Of a stretch of 13,881 nt of DNA, positions 1 to 6,162 are shown piece by piece. This DNA comes from Cyanobacteriota bacterium (GTDB lineage: Bacteria; Cyanobacteriota; Cyanobacteriia; Phormidesmidales; Phormidesmidaceae). The notes beneath the pieces are model-generated. The model was not told where the DNA came from, searched no databases, and saw only the letters and a list, made by a program, of their open reading frames with translations. Each line of letters starts with the position of its first letter. The stretch's first letter is position 1. The DNA lies in NCBI GenBank assembly GCA_027483425.1, contig JAIXUR010000389.1:1-13881 (forward strand). The letters are read 5' to 3'. A program made the translations under genes and the position numbers.

Positions 1-70
1 ATTTTGATTCTTCCTAAGGGCGCAGGCCCTGCGCCCCTACCTGGGTATATCTTCTTTTCTCGAAATCTCC
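1..70 (+). repeat. Dispersed repeat copy 1 (cut by window edge)
   Basis: This is the right-hand part of a roughly 100-bp repeat that also occurs at 10399-10501 and 12025-12128, both in inverse orientation to this copy. Positions 16-45 are identical over 30 bp to the reverse complement of 10424-10453. They contain the palindromic core GGGCGCAGGCCCTGCGCCC. The flanks match too: ATTTTGATTC on the left resembles ATTTTGATGCC in copy 3, and the segment after the core (TATCTTCTTT, then GAAATCTCC at 62-70) matches the right end of the other copies. The left end lies outside the window. It is probably a REP- or MITE-like extragenic element; no coding sequence is seen in it. Confidence 0.8.
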
Positions 71-105
71 TGACTCCTGACTCCTGGCTCCTGGCTCCTG
101 ACTCC
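67..105. repeat. Heptanucleotide tandem repeat (CTCCTGA/G)n
   Basis: Five 7-bp units, CTCCTGA CTCCTGA CTCCTGG CTCCTGG CTCCTGA, are followed by a partial CTCC. Heptameric short tandem repeats of this type are well known between genes in cyanobacteria. This one fuses directly with the right end of dispersed repeat copy 1 and ends about 19 bp before the stop codon of the minus-strand gene at 124-609. Confidence 0.85.
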
Positions 106-123
106 CCGCCTAACGCCAATACC

Positions 124-609
124 CTATTGCCCCTCGCTCCGGTGAGACTGCTGAAACTGGCGGAGGGCGCGCTTAGTTTTAGGCCCCGCCACTCCATCCA
201 CCGGGCCAGGGTCATAGCCGCGCTTGGCCAGCTGTCGCTGCACCTGCCGGGTTCCTTCGGTCAAACTTTCGTCGAGTTCGTCAATCAGGGCCAGGGTGGC
301 ACCCCCAGGGTTAGCGGTATAGGTCAGATCGAGCAGCTCACGCAGGCGCGACTTGAGATTTTCGTTGACCGAGGCGTAGACCAGGGTGGTGCTGCCCAGG
401 CCAATGGCGTGGTCGATAAAGTGGTCGGCTTCATTGATCCAAAAATCGAGCCGCCGATCTTGTTCGGCCTGGCCCAGTAGCTCATCTAGGCGTTGGCTCT
501 CGGCCTCGCCCAGGGTGGGGCGAATGGCTAGGCGACAATACTCGCGCACCAGCGCTAGGCAGTCGGCGTCGCCAAGGCCGGAAATGTGATGCGTTAACGG
601 TTCACCCAT
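124..609 (-). CDS. Protein with C-terminal peptidoglycan-binding-like domain
   Basis: This 161-residue protein begins with ATG at 607-609 and ends with TAG at 124-126. The first 110 residues or so are helical and charged and I do not recognise them. Residues about 119-156 (core QRQLAKRGYDPGPVDGVAG, then KTKRALRQFQ) match the PG_binding_1 repeat, whose usual hallmark is a GYxPGPVDGxxGxxTxxAxxxFQ pattern. No signal peptide or membrane segment precedes it, which is unusual if the target is the cell wall. Such domains are also found fused to cytoplasmic or regulatory modules in cyanobacteria, so the ligand is uncertain. The 34-bp palindrome at 645-678 separates it from the upstream ABC gene, so it may be transcribed on its own or by read-through. 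The gene is convincing because of the domain match; its function is unknown. Confidence 0.75.
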   Translation of the reverse strand: MGEPLTHHISGLGDADCLALVREYCRLAIRPTLGEAESQRLDELLGQAEQDRRLDFWINEADHFIDHAIGLGSTTLVYASVNENLKSRLRELLDLTYTANPGGATLALIDELDESLTEGTRQVQRQLAKRGYDPGPVDGVAGPKTKRALRQFQQSHRSEGQ

Positions 610-644
610 GGTCTGACTCGCGTGTGTCGGTACGATGTCAACAA

Positions 645-678
645 ACAGATCCAGCGCTAGCGCTAGCGCTGGATCTGT
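645..678. terminator. 34-bp perfect palindrome, probable terminator
   Basis: The half-site ACAGATCCAGCGCTAGC (645-661) is followed immediately by its exact reverse complement at 662-678. The centre consists of three overlapping-phase AGCGCT hexamers, each itself a palindrome. On the minus strand the hairpin follows the stop codon of the ABC gene (728-730) by about 50 bp, and its 3' arm continues into TTTGTTG, a weak T-tract. That fits an intrinsic terminator for the ABC gene. With no unpaired loop, the DNA could also extrude as a cruciform or bind a dimeric protein. Confidence 0.6.
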
Positions 679-727
679 AGTTTATCCGGTGAAGAGCCGG
701 GTGGCGAGGGGGAAACCCGCCCGCCCG

Positions 728-2272
728 CTAGTGCCCAGCCATTTTGTGGCCAATGTCGGTGACGTTGGCCTCGTCGACGGTGCTCTCGTAGACAAAGTGG
801 CCCTCGCTGATCACGATGATGCGATCGCTCAAGGCCAGCAGTTCGTCTAGATCTTCGCTCACCAGCAGCACCGCGACCCCTCGGTTGCGGGCTTCGACAA
901 TGGCATTGTGGATCTGATCGACGGCCAGGAAATCTAATCCAAAACAAGGATTGGCGGCCATCAGCAGGTTGATGTCGTTAGAGGACAGCTCCCGTGCCAG
1001 CACGGCCCGCTGCACATTGCCCCCGGACAGGTTTTGAATGGGCGTCTCGGGGGAAGGGGTTTTAACCGAGAAAGCCTTAATCAGTCCCTGGGCCGCATCC
1101 CGGATTGCCCCCAGCATCAGCCACAGGCTCCAGCGGGCCTGGGGTGGGCGGTCAAAGGTACGCAGGGCCATGTTTTCGGCCACGCTCATGGTGGGCACGC
1201 AGGCGTTGCGCAGGGGTTCTTCGGGCAGGGCGTAGACACCGTGGCGCACCATTTCGGCTCGGGTGGCGCCGTAGAGTTCGCCGTTGATCTGAACCTGGCC
1301 TTCGGTGGGGGTGCGCTGCCCCGCCAGGGACTCCACCAGTTCCCGCTGGCCGTTGCCCGAGACCCCGGCAATGCCAACAATTTCACCGCTGTTGACGGTC
1401 AAATCTAGGGGGCCAAAGGCGGGCAGACCGTTGTCCTTGAGCGCCCCTAGGCCCTTAGCCTGAAGCACGGGGTGCGACGACTCCGCCTTGGTTTTGTCGA
1501 CGGCTTTAGTGGTGCGCTCTGCGCCTAGCATCATCCGGGCCATGTCGGCCACGGTCAGATCAGACACCAGGCCGTTGCCGGCCAGGTTACCCTTGCGCAG
1601 CACGGTCACTTCGTCCGTGAAGGCCAGCACCTCACGAAACTTGTGGGTAATCAGCAGCACGCTCAGATTTCCTGCCACCACCTCTTTGCGCAGCAGCCCC
1701 AGCACCTCGTCGGCTTCGTCGGGGGTGAGGACCGAGGTGGGCTCGTCGAGAATGAGAATGCGGCTTTGCAGGTAAAGCTGTTTGAGAATTTCGAGCTTTT
1801 GCTTTTGCCCCGCCGCCAGTTGGCCGATGGGCATATCCAGATCAACCTGGAAGGGCGATCGCTCCATGAAGGTGCGCAGGGCGGCGTATTCCTTCGTCCA
1901 GTTGATCACTTGAGCGCTGTCGTAGCGGCTCAGCACCAGGTTTTCGGCCACGGTCATGGCGGGCACCGAGGTAAAGTGCTGATACACCATGCCAATGCCG
2001 CAGCCGTGGGCATCCTTGGGGCTTTTGATGGCGTGCAGTTCGTCATTGATCAAAATCTGCCCAGCCGTCGGGCTGTAGAACCCCATGATGCATTTCACTA
2101 GGGTGCTCTTACCGGCCCCATTTTCCCCCAGTAGCCCGTGGAAGGTGCCGGGTCTGAGGGTGAGGGTGACATCGTTAAGGGCGACTAGACTACCAAACTG
2201 CTTGGTCATGTTGATGACCTTAAGCTCAGGCGGGGATTCTAGGTGGAGCAGGGTCGGGGCCATGGTGGTCAT
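728..2272 (-). CDS. ABC transporter ATP-binding protein, double ATPase (nucleoside/BMP type)
   Basis: This cytoplasmic ATPase subunit has two fused nucleotide-binding domains and would energise uptake of a small solute. The type is that of YufO/NupO or RbsA/MglA, partnered in the family with two permeases and a BMP-like lipoprotein. Numbering from ATG 2270-2272 (514 aa), Walker A GENGAGKST is at 49-57, the signature LAAGQKQKLEI at about 152, Walker B ILILDEP at 172-178 and the H-loop in LLITHK at about 210. The second half has a degenerate P-loop (GIAGVSGNGQRE) and a good signature LSGGNVQRAVLARELS, but its Walker B is AANPCFGLD and E replaces the H-loop His. This asymmetry is normal in the family. 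A GTG at 2297-2299 would add nine residues; I prefer the ATG because the domain begins later. No permease or binding protein lies nearby, so the substrate cannot be assigned. Confidence 0.88.
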   Translation of the reverse strand: MTTMAPTLLHLESPPELKVINMTKQFGSLVALNDVTLTLRPGTFHGLLGENGAGKSTLVKCIMGFYSPTAGQILINDELHAIKSPKDAHGCGIGMVYQHFTSVPAMTVAENLVLSRYDSAQVINWTKEYAALRTFMERSPFQVDLDMPIGQLAAGQKQKLEILKQLYLQSRILILDEPTSVLTPDEADEVLGLLRKEVVAGNLSVLLITHKFREVLAFTDEVTVLRKGNLAGNGLVSDLTVADMARMMLGAERTTKAVDKTKAESSHPVLQAKGLGALKDNGLPAFGPLDLTVNSGEIVGIAGVSGNGQRELVESLAGQRTPTEGQVQINGELYGATRAEMVRHGVYALPEEPLRNACVPTMSVAENMALRTFDRPPQARWSLWLMLGAIRDAAQGLIKAFSVKTPSPETPIQNLSGGNVQRAVLARELSSNDINLLMAANPCFGLDFLAVDQIHNAIVEARNRGVAVLLVSEDLDELLALSDRIIVISEGHFVYESTVDEANVTDIGHKMAGH

Positions 2273-2311
2273 AGGGATCAGGTCACAGAATGACGACACA
2301 AAACCGGAGGC

Positions 2312-2335
2312 GGAGATATCTCACTGGAGATATCT
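2312..2335. repeat. Paired GGAGATATCT direct repeat upstream of ABC gene
   Basis: GGAGATATCT occurs at 2312-2321 and again at 2326-2335, 14 bp start to start. The core AGATATCT is self-complementary, so the two copies can also form an 8-bp stem with loop CACTGG. It lies about 40-60 bp upstream of the ABC ATG and could be an operator or an RNA hairpin in the cobD-ABC spacer. No binding protein is known to me. Confidence 0.4.
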
Positions 2336-2351
2336 ATTCAGAGAATTGGCT

Positions 2352-2420
2352 CTAGCCGCAGCAAGCCAGCACCAGCCGTGCGGCCATCAGCGCTAGGCCA
2401 ATATTTATTCCAGGCATCAT
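2352..2420 (-). CDS. Possible 22-residue hydrophobic peptide coupled to cobD
   Basis: An ATG at 2418-2420 overlaps the cobD stop codon (TGA, 2417-2419) in an ATGA arrangement. It opens a frame for MMPGINIGLALMAARLVLAC, then C, G and a TAG at 2352-2354. The peptide is hydrophobic, with two cysteines near its end, and could be a single short membrane helix. ATGA overlap is typical of translational coupling, but a 22-codon frame also arises easily by chance and I know no family for it. It could be the eroded start of a lost downstream gene. Confidence 0.2.
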   Translation of the reverse strand: MMPGINIGLALMAARLVLACCG

Positions 2421-3544
2421 ACCCCCATATTTTGGGTTAGAGCTGTTAGCAAACAGTCATTTTCTACGGAATCTCGCACCGCCACCCGAAAATAGGAGGC
2501 TCCCAGCTCTGGGAAACTGAGGCAGTCGCGAATGAGCAGACGATCGCGGCGCAGCAGGCGTTCTTGCAGAGTCGGAGCCGGGGTGCTGGTCTTGACCAGG
2601 AGATAGTTGGCGGCCCCGGCCAAGGGCTCTAGCCCCGGAATGGCCCGCAGCCCTTCAAGTAGGGCCGCGCGGGCGGGCGGAAGCCATTGCCAGGTGAGGG
2701 TTTGAAAGGCCTCGTCCTGGACGGCGGCGATCGCCGCCGCCGCCGCCAGGGTATTGACCGGCCAGGGGTCGCGCCAGCGCTGCCAACGGCTGAGGCGGTC
2801 GGGGTGGCCCAGGGCATAGCCAATGCGCAGGCCGGGTAGGGTGTAGAACTTGGTCAGCGATCGCAGCACCACCAGGTTCGGGTAGCGATCCAGGTGGCCA
2901 ATCAGTGACTGCTGGCGATCGGGCGGCACAAAATCCATGAACGCCTCATCCACAATCACCGTGGCAAAGCGCTCCAGCAGGGGCGCTAGACGGTCTACGG
3001 TGAAGAGGTGGCCCGTGGGGTTGTGGGGATTGTTAATCAGCAGGCCCGTGGCCTGGGGGTGGGGCCACGGGTCAAAATCGGGTAGACCGCCCTGGCCCGA
3101 TCGATCTGCCAGGGGCAACGGCCAGGGCAGGCAGGGCACCCCAAAGGCATCCAGGGCTCGCCCATAGTCGCCAAAGGCCGGGGTTAACAGGTGACAGCCC
3201 CTGGGGGCATCACCCTCGGTCAGATCACGGGCCAGGTCTCGGGCGGCCCAGGTCAGCAGCTCGGCGGCTCCGTTGCCCGGCAGCACCCAGTCGGCGGGAA
3301 CCTGGTGATGATCGCCCAGGGCGCGGCGGAGGGTGGTGTACTGGGGGTCAGGGTAGTGGCGCAGTTGTCCCAGGGCCTGGGTCATGGCCTGTACCACCGA
3401 CGATGGCGGCCCCAGGGGGTTAATGCTGGCGGAAAAGTCTAGGAGAGAACCGGGGGAACAGTCGGCGATCGAAGCCGCCCAGTCTAAGTTTCCCCCGTGA
3501 ACCGGTCGCATGGACGATGTGTGAGTGGGCGTTGCGGGTGTCAA
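2417..3544 (-). CDS. cobD: Threonine-phosphate decarboxylase (cobalamin biosynthesis)
   Basis: This PLP enzyme of aminotransferase fold class I converts L-threonine-O-3-phosphate to (R)-1-aminopropan-2-yl phosphate, the linker joined to cobyric acid in the late steps of (pseudo)cobalamin synthesis. The protein has 375 residues, or 364 if translation starts at the second ATG (3509-3511, MRPVHGGNLDW), a good alternative because the family motif HGGN lies just after it. Visible marks are DFSASINPLGPP at 36-47, PGNGAAELL at 89-97, NNPHNPTG at 171-178, DEAF at 199-202 and SLTKFYTLPGLRIGYALG with the PLP lysine at about 232. Histidinol-phosphate aminotransferase is the close relative; the HGGN start and SLTKFYTLPGLRIG favour CobD. 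It lies 7 bp downstream of the HU gene, so the two are probably co-transcribed. No other cobalamin gene is in the window. Confidence 0.88.
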   Translation of the reverse strand: MTPATPTHTSSMRPVHGGNLDWAASIADCSPGSLLDFSASINPLGPPSSVVQAMTQALGQLRHYPDPQYTTLRRALGDHHQVPADWVLPGNGAAELLTWAARDLARDLTEGDAPRGCHLLTPAFGDYGRALDAFGVPCLPWPLPLADRSGQGGLPDFDPWPHPQATGLLINNPHNPTGHLFTVDRLAPLLERFATVIVDEAFMDFVPPDRQQSLIGHLDRYPNLVVLRSLTKFYTLPGLRIGYALGHPDRLSRWQRWRDPWPVNTLAAAAAIAAVQDEAFQTLTWQWLPPARAALLEGLRAIPGLEPLAGAANYLLVKTSTPAPTLQERLLRRDRLLIRDCLSFPELGASYFRVAVRDSVENDCLLTALTQNMGV

Positions 3545-3551
3545 GGCGGGG

Positions 3552-3842
3552 CTACTTAGCCACCTTTTCTTTGAACAGTTTGCCGGCCGAAAACGCCGGT
3601 ACCTTAGTGGCCGGAATCACCATGGTGTCGCCGGTTTTGGGGTTGCGCCCTTCGCGCTCTTTGCGCTCGCGGCGTTCAAAGGAGCCAAACCCGACGAGGG
3701 TGACTTTTTCGCCCGAAGCTACGGCTTCCATAATGGCGTCGATGGTGGCGGTAATCACCGAGTCCACATCTTTCTTGGTCATGGACTTTTCGCTAGAAGA
3801 GGCCTTCTCGGCCACCTTATCAACGAGTTCAGCTTTGTTCAT
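3552..3842 (-). CDS. hup: HU family histone-like DNA-binding protein
   Basis: This small basic nucleoid protein binds and bends DNA as a dimer. At 96 residues it has the usual family length. The N-terminal helical dimerisation part is residues 1-45 (MNKAELVDKVAEKA at the start). The signature GFGSFERRERKEREGRNP begins at about 51 and is followed by KTGDTMVIPATKVPAFSAGK; it includes the RNP tip of the DNA-grasping beta arm. The start is fixed by a good AGGAGA Shine-Dalgarno (3848-3853 on the complementary strand) 5 nt before the ATG. The gene is the first of a likely HU-cobD unit, with a long upstream spacer to the hemF terminator. The identification is secure. Confidence 0.97.
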   Translation of the reverse strand: MNKAELVDKVAEKASSSEKSMTKKDVDSVITATIDAIMEAVASGEKVTLVGFGSFERRERKEREGRNPKTGDTMVIPATKVPAFSAGKLFKEKVAK

Positions 3843-3847
3843 AACTG

Positions 3848-3853
3848 TCTCCT
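3848..3853 (-). promoter_or_regulatory. Ribosome binding site of the HU gene
   Basis: On the minus strand AGGAGA stands 5 nt before the ATG at 3840-3842. It is one of the few strong Shine-Dalgarno sites in the window and fits high expression of HU. Confidence 0.75.
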
Positions 3854-3969
3854 ATGGGCAAAGAACATTGGGCTAACAGCCGCATTCCGACGATTGGCCC
3901 AGGGCATAGACATCAGCCCCGGTGGCCAGAATGGCTGAAACCCCTGTCAATCAAGAATTTCACTGCCCC

Positions 3970-3975
3970 ATTCTA
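3970..3975 (-). promoter_or_regulatory. Weak -10 candidate for the HU-cobD unit
   Basis: On the minus strand TAGAAT matches the -10 consensus in five of six positions, but no acceptable -35 hexamer lies 16-18 bp upstream. If used, it would give an HU leader of about 120 nt. The AT-rich stretch at about 3995-4045 may hold the true promoter instead. Confidence 0.2.
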
Positions 3976-4054
3976 AGGGTAACCCTCGAAAAGTGGATCG
4001 CCAAAACCTTTAATTTATGTGGACTGCGGGGTTTTTTAAGAAAGTTGAACCAGC

Positions 4055-4095
4055 CAAAGCCCAGGGTTGCCCTCCGGCAGCGCCCCTGGGCTTTG
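4055..4095 (-). terminator. Hairpin terminator downstream of hemF
   Basis: CAAAGCCCAGGG (4055-4066) and CCCTGGGCTTTG (4084-4095) form a perfect 12-bp stem. The 17-nt loop contains a smaller TGCC/GGCA stem. It sits about 50 bp after the hemF stop. The T run is within the stem (CTTTG) rather than a long tail, so termination strength is uncertain, but position and stability fit. It also insulates the HU-cobD unit. Confidence 0.6.
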
Positions 4096-4141
4096 ACCCA
4101 GAAGCCTTGCCCAGCAAGGGATGCCGACGGACGAAAGGGGG

Positions 4142-5176
4142 CTAGGCTCCTGGACTACCGGCCCAATTCACCCAGTCCTGGGGTTTGAGGAAGACATCGT
4201 ACAACCGGGTCTCGGGGCTATCGGGCTCGGGGGTATAGCCATACTCCCAGCGCACCAGGGGCGGCAGCGACATCAAAATCGACTCGGTGCGGCCGTTGGT
4301 TTGCAGGCCAAAGATGGTGCCCCGGTCGTACACCAGGTTGAACTCCACGTAGCGGCCCCGGCGATAGAGCTGAAACTGGCGCTGGCGATCGCCATACTCG
4401 GTGTCCTGGCGACCCTCGACGATGGGCACGTAGGCGGGCAAGAAGGCGTCGCCGCAGTCCCGAGAAAAGGCAAAGAGGTCATCCCAACTGCGCTGGTGCT
4501 GGGCACCCAGGGCCAGGCTGGTCTGGTCGGCGGTTTTGCCCAGGTCGGGGCCACGGTAGAGCATCCCCTGGCCGTCTTGGTAGTCAAAGAAGATGCCGCC
4601 CACGCCCCGGGTCTCGTCCCGGTGCTTCAGGTAAAAGTATTCGTCGCACCAGGGCTTAAACACCGAGTAGGCCTGGGGGTTGTGGCGATCGCAGGTGGCC
4701 TTCAGGGTGCGGTGAAAATGCACCACATCGTCGTCAAAGGGGTAGTAGGGGGTGAGATCGATGCCGCCGCCAAACCACCACACCGGCCCCGCCTCAAAGT
4801 AGCGATAGTTGAGGTGCACCGTGGGCACGTAGGGGTTGCGGGGGTGGAGCACCATGGAGGTGCCGGTGGCGTAGAACCGGTGGCCCGCCGCCTCGGGGCG
4901 CTGCACCAAGATCGACGGGGGCAGGTGATCGCCCCACACCTCAGAGAAATTCACGCCGCCCTGCTCAAACACCCGGCCCTGCTTGATGACGCGCGATCGC
5001 CCGCCGCCTCCCTCTGGGCGTTCCCAGCTATCTTCCTGGAACTGGGCACCGCCATCGAGGGTCTCAAGGCGTTGGCAAATGCTGTCTTGCAGCTGCTTTA
5101 GCATGGCGCTGACGCGATCGCGAGAATCTGCCGGTGGCGCGGTGGTAACGGGCTTAGAAACAGGGGTAGTGGTCAT
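4142..5176 (-). CDS. hemF: Oxygen-dependent coproporphyrinogen III oxidase
   Basis: The enzyme decarboxylates two propionates of coproporphyrinogen III to give protoporphyrinogen IX, using O2, in the heme and chlorophyll pathway. It is cytosolic and works as a homodimer. The protein has 344 residues, the normal length. The first 20 or so are a variable tail. Conserved blocks follow in order: GGGGRSRVIKQGRVFEQGGV at 56-75, TSMVLHPRNPYVPTVHLNYR at 106-125, WWFGGGIDLTPYYPFDDD at 133-150, FKPWCDEYFYLKHR at 173-186, GIFFDY at 194-199, and YRRGRYVEFNLVYDRGT at 271-287 running into FGLQTNGRTESILMSLPP. Start ATG is at 5174-5176; no clear Shine-Dalgarno is seen. It has its own promoter (5197-5226) and a downstream hairpin, so it is probably monocistronic. 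Confidence 0.97.
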   Translation of the reverse strand: MTTTPVSKPVTTAPPADSRDRVSAMLKQLQDSICQRLETLDGGAQFQEDSWERPEGGGGRSRVIKQGRVFEQGGVNFSEVWGDHLPPSILVQRPEAAGHRFYATGTSMVLHPRNPYVPTVHLNYRYFEAGPVWWFGGGIDLTPYYPFDDDVVHFHRTLKATCDRHNPQAYSVFKPWCDEYFYLKHRDETRGVGGIFFDYQDGQGMLYRGPDLGKTADQTSLALGAQHQRSWDDLFAFSRDCGDAFLPAYVPIVEGRQDTEYGDRQRQFQLYRRGRYVEFNLVYDRGTIFGLQTNGRTESILMSLPPLVRWEYGYTPEPDSPETRLYDVFLKPQDWVNWAGSPGA

Positions 5177-5196
5177 GGGCGTCGGGAAAACAATAC

Positions 5197-5226
5197 GTTA
5201 TATCGGCATCGGGTCGAATATGTCAC
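5197..5226 (-). promoter_or_regulatory. Probable sigma70-type promoter of hemF
   Basis: On the minus strand GTGACA (complement of 5221-5226; five of six consensus bases) is followed after 18 bp by TATAAC (complement of 5197-5202; five of six). The implied transcription start leaves a leader of only about 15-20 nt before the hemF ATG. Just upstream of the -35 lies an inverted repeat, TGGGA-ATGA-TCCCA (5229-5242 region), a possible operator. Confidence 0.5.
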
Positions 5227-5295
5227 ACTGGGAATGATCCCAAGTTAGGAGCTTAGGGATCCATCAACCTACGCGTCTAAGGGTTTAGCCCAGCT

Positions 5296-5392
5296 GAGAG
5301 GGTGTTTGAAAAGGGCATTCCCTTGACTCTCGTTAGTTGGTTGACGGTGGGCGGTGCCCTAGCTTTTTCACGCTACCGTGAAACCACGCCCA
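5296..5392. other. Stem-loop-rich intergenic stretch between hemF and SRPBCC gene
   Basis: The 384 bp between the two divergent genes hold no convincing ORF. Within them I see a hairpin GAGAG (5296-5300)/CTCTC (5327-5331) enclosing AAGGG-CATT-CCCTT (5311-5324). A second structure has the inner stem TTTCACG-CTAC-CGTGAAA (5366-5383) inside an outer stem TGGGCG(G)TG/CACGCCCA (5348-5356 with 5385-5392). This could be the leader of the SRPBCC gene, a small RNA, or protein sites. No known riboswitch or RNA family is recognised. Confidence 0.35.
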
Positions 5393-5547
5393 ACACCTAA
5401 CTCATCCGCCAGGTTGAGAAAAATGTTTAGAAATGTAGTCTCTTCCCCTGGTTAACCCAGCGATTTCCTGAACTTACTGCCATGATTGCCTTGCCAACGC
5501 CTTTACTCCGCCGTTCCCCCCGGCCACTCACCGGGGAGGCCAGCCAC

Positions 5548-5553
5548 GGAGGG
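5548..5553 (+). promoter_or_regulatory. Ribosome binding site that sets the SRPBCC start
   Basis: GGAGGG lies 7 nt before ATG 5561 but only 1 nt before the in-frame ATG at 5555, so it favours translation from 5561. It also argues against the upstream TTG at 5486. Confidence 0.55.
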
Positions 5554-5560
5554 CATGGCC

Positions 5561-6091
5561 ATGTTTAGAGCCTGGTCGGTTCCCCGTCCGTTTCTCACCC
5601 TCATGCACCTGATTCACCACTGGGTGCAGGTGCAGCAAAAGCTCGAAAAATCATACCTGATCGTCAGTAGCGCCTCCGTCGATACCCTGTGGCAGACCAT
5701 CATGAACCTGGCCGATGTCTCCTGGCATCCGCTCCTCACCAGCACCAACGCGCCCCAGGGGCTGATGCCTAAGCCAGGGCTGATTTACCGGGCTTTCACC
5801 CGACTGTGCCCCATTCCGGTCAAGATTTTTGTCGAACGGGTGCTGCCCCACGAGCTGATCAGTGTGCGGGTGCTGCCGATTCCGGGGCTCGAAGAGCGGG
5901 TCACCTACCACCTAAAATCCACCGTGCGGGGTACTCAAATCTCCTATTCCGTCACCCTGCGGGGGTGGCTGTCGCCCCTAGCCTGGTCGCTGCTGCGGCC
6001 CTACGCCGCCAAGGTCGCCTCCGCTCTAGCCGAGGCGGCCGAGCACCCTGCCTCCCTGGCGGGGCCTAATTCGCGCTTCCAGGCGTGGTAA
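5561..6091 (+). CDS. SRPBCC (START/polyketide-cyclase-like) family protein
   Basis: This is a 176-residue protein. Residues about 30-160 look like an SRPBCC helix-grip fold: a first strand KSYLIVSSASVDTLWQTI, a W-rich turn DVSWHP, strands VKIFVERVLPHELISVRVLP and LEERVTYHLKSTVRGTQISY, and a final long amphipathic helix LAWSLLRPYAAKVASALAEA. Such domains bind hydrophobic ligands. There are no obvious catalytic residues and the ligand is unknown. The start is chosen at ATG 5561 by the GGAGGG site; the frame stays open back to a TTG at 5486. It is convergent with the TPR gene. The first 20 residues (LTLMHLIHHWVQV) are hydrophobic but too short and polar for a sure membrane anchor. Confidence 0.7.
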   Translation: MFRAWSVPRPFLTLMHLIHHWVQVQQKLEKSYLIVSSASVDTLWQTIMNLADVSWHPLLTSTNAPQGLMPKPGLIYRAFTRLCPIPVKIFVERVLPHELISVRVLPIPGLEERVTYHLKSTVRGTQISYSVTLRGWLSPLAWSLLRPYAAKVASALAEAAEHPASLAGPNSRFQAW

Positions 6092-6118
6092 TCGGGGGGC
6101 CCTATCCATGGGGGAGTC

Positions 6119-6161
6119 AGCCAGGATTGGCTATGAGCTACCCAACTGCGATCGGGTTGGG
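6119..6161. terminator. Hairpins between convergent genes
   Basis: AGCCA-GGAT-TGGCT (6119-6132) and CCCAAC-(9 nt)-GTTGGG (6141-6161) lie in the short gap between the SRPBCC stop and the TPR gene stop. They may act as a bidirectional terminator. There is no U-tract, so this is weakly supported. Confidence 0.35.
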
Positions 6162-6162
6162 C

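Noticed and set aside
636..641. Perfect -35 TTGACA on the minus strand upstream of the gene at 124-609
   Set aside because: The position 17 bp downstream is AGTCAG, which is not a -10 and almost touches the ATG at 609.
3945..3950. Perfect TTGACA on the minus strand upstream of HU
   Set aside because: No -10-like hexamer occurs 15-19 bp downstream.
4121..5101. 326-codon open frame on the plus strand opposite hemF
   Set aside because: It is antisense to an unmistakable hemF gene and its protein is a low-complexity V/G/A/H-rich sequence, as expected from a shadow frame in high-GC DNA.
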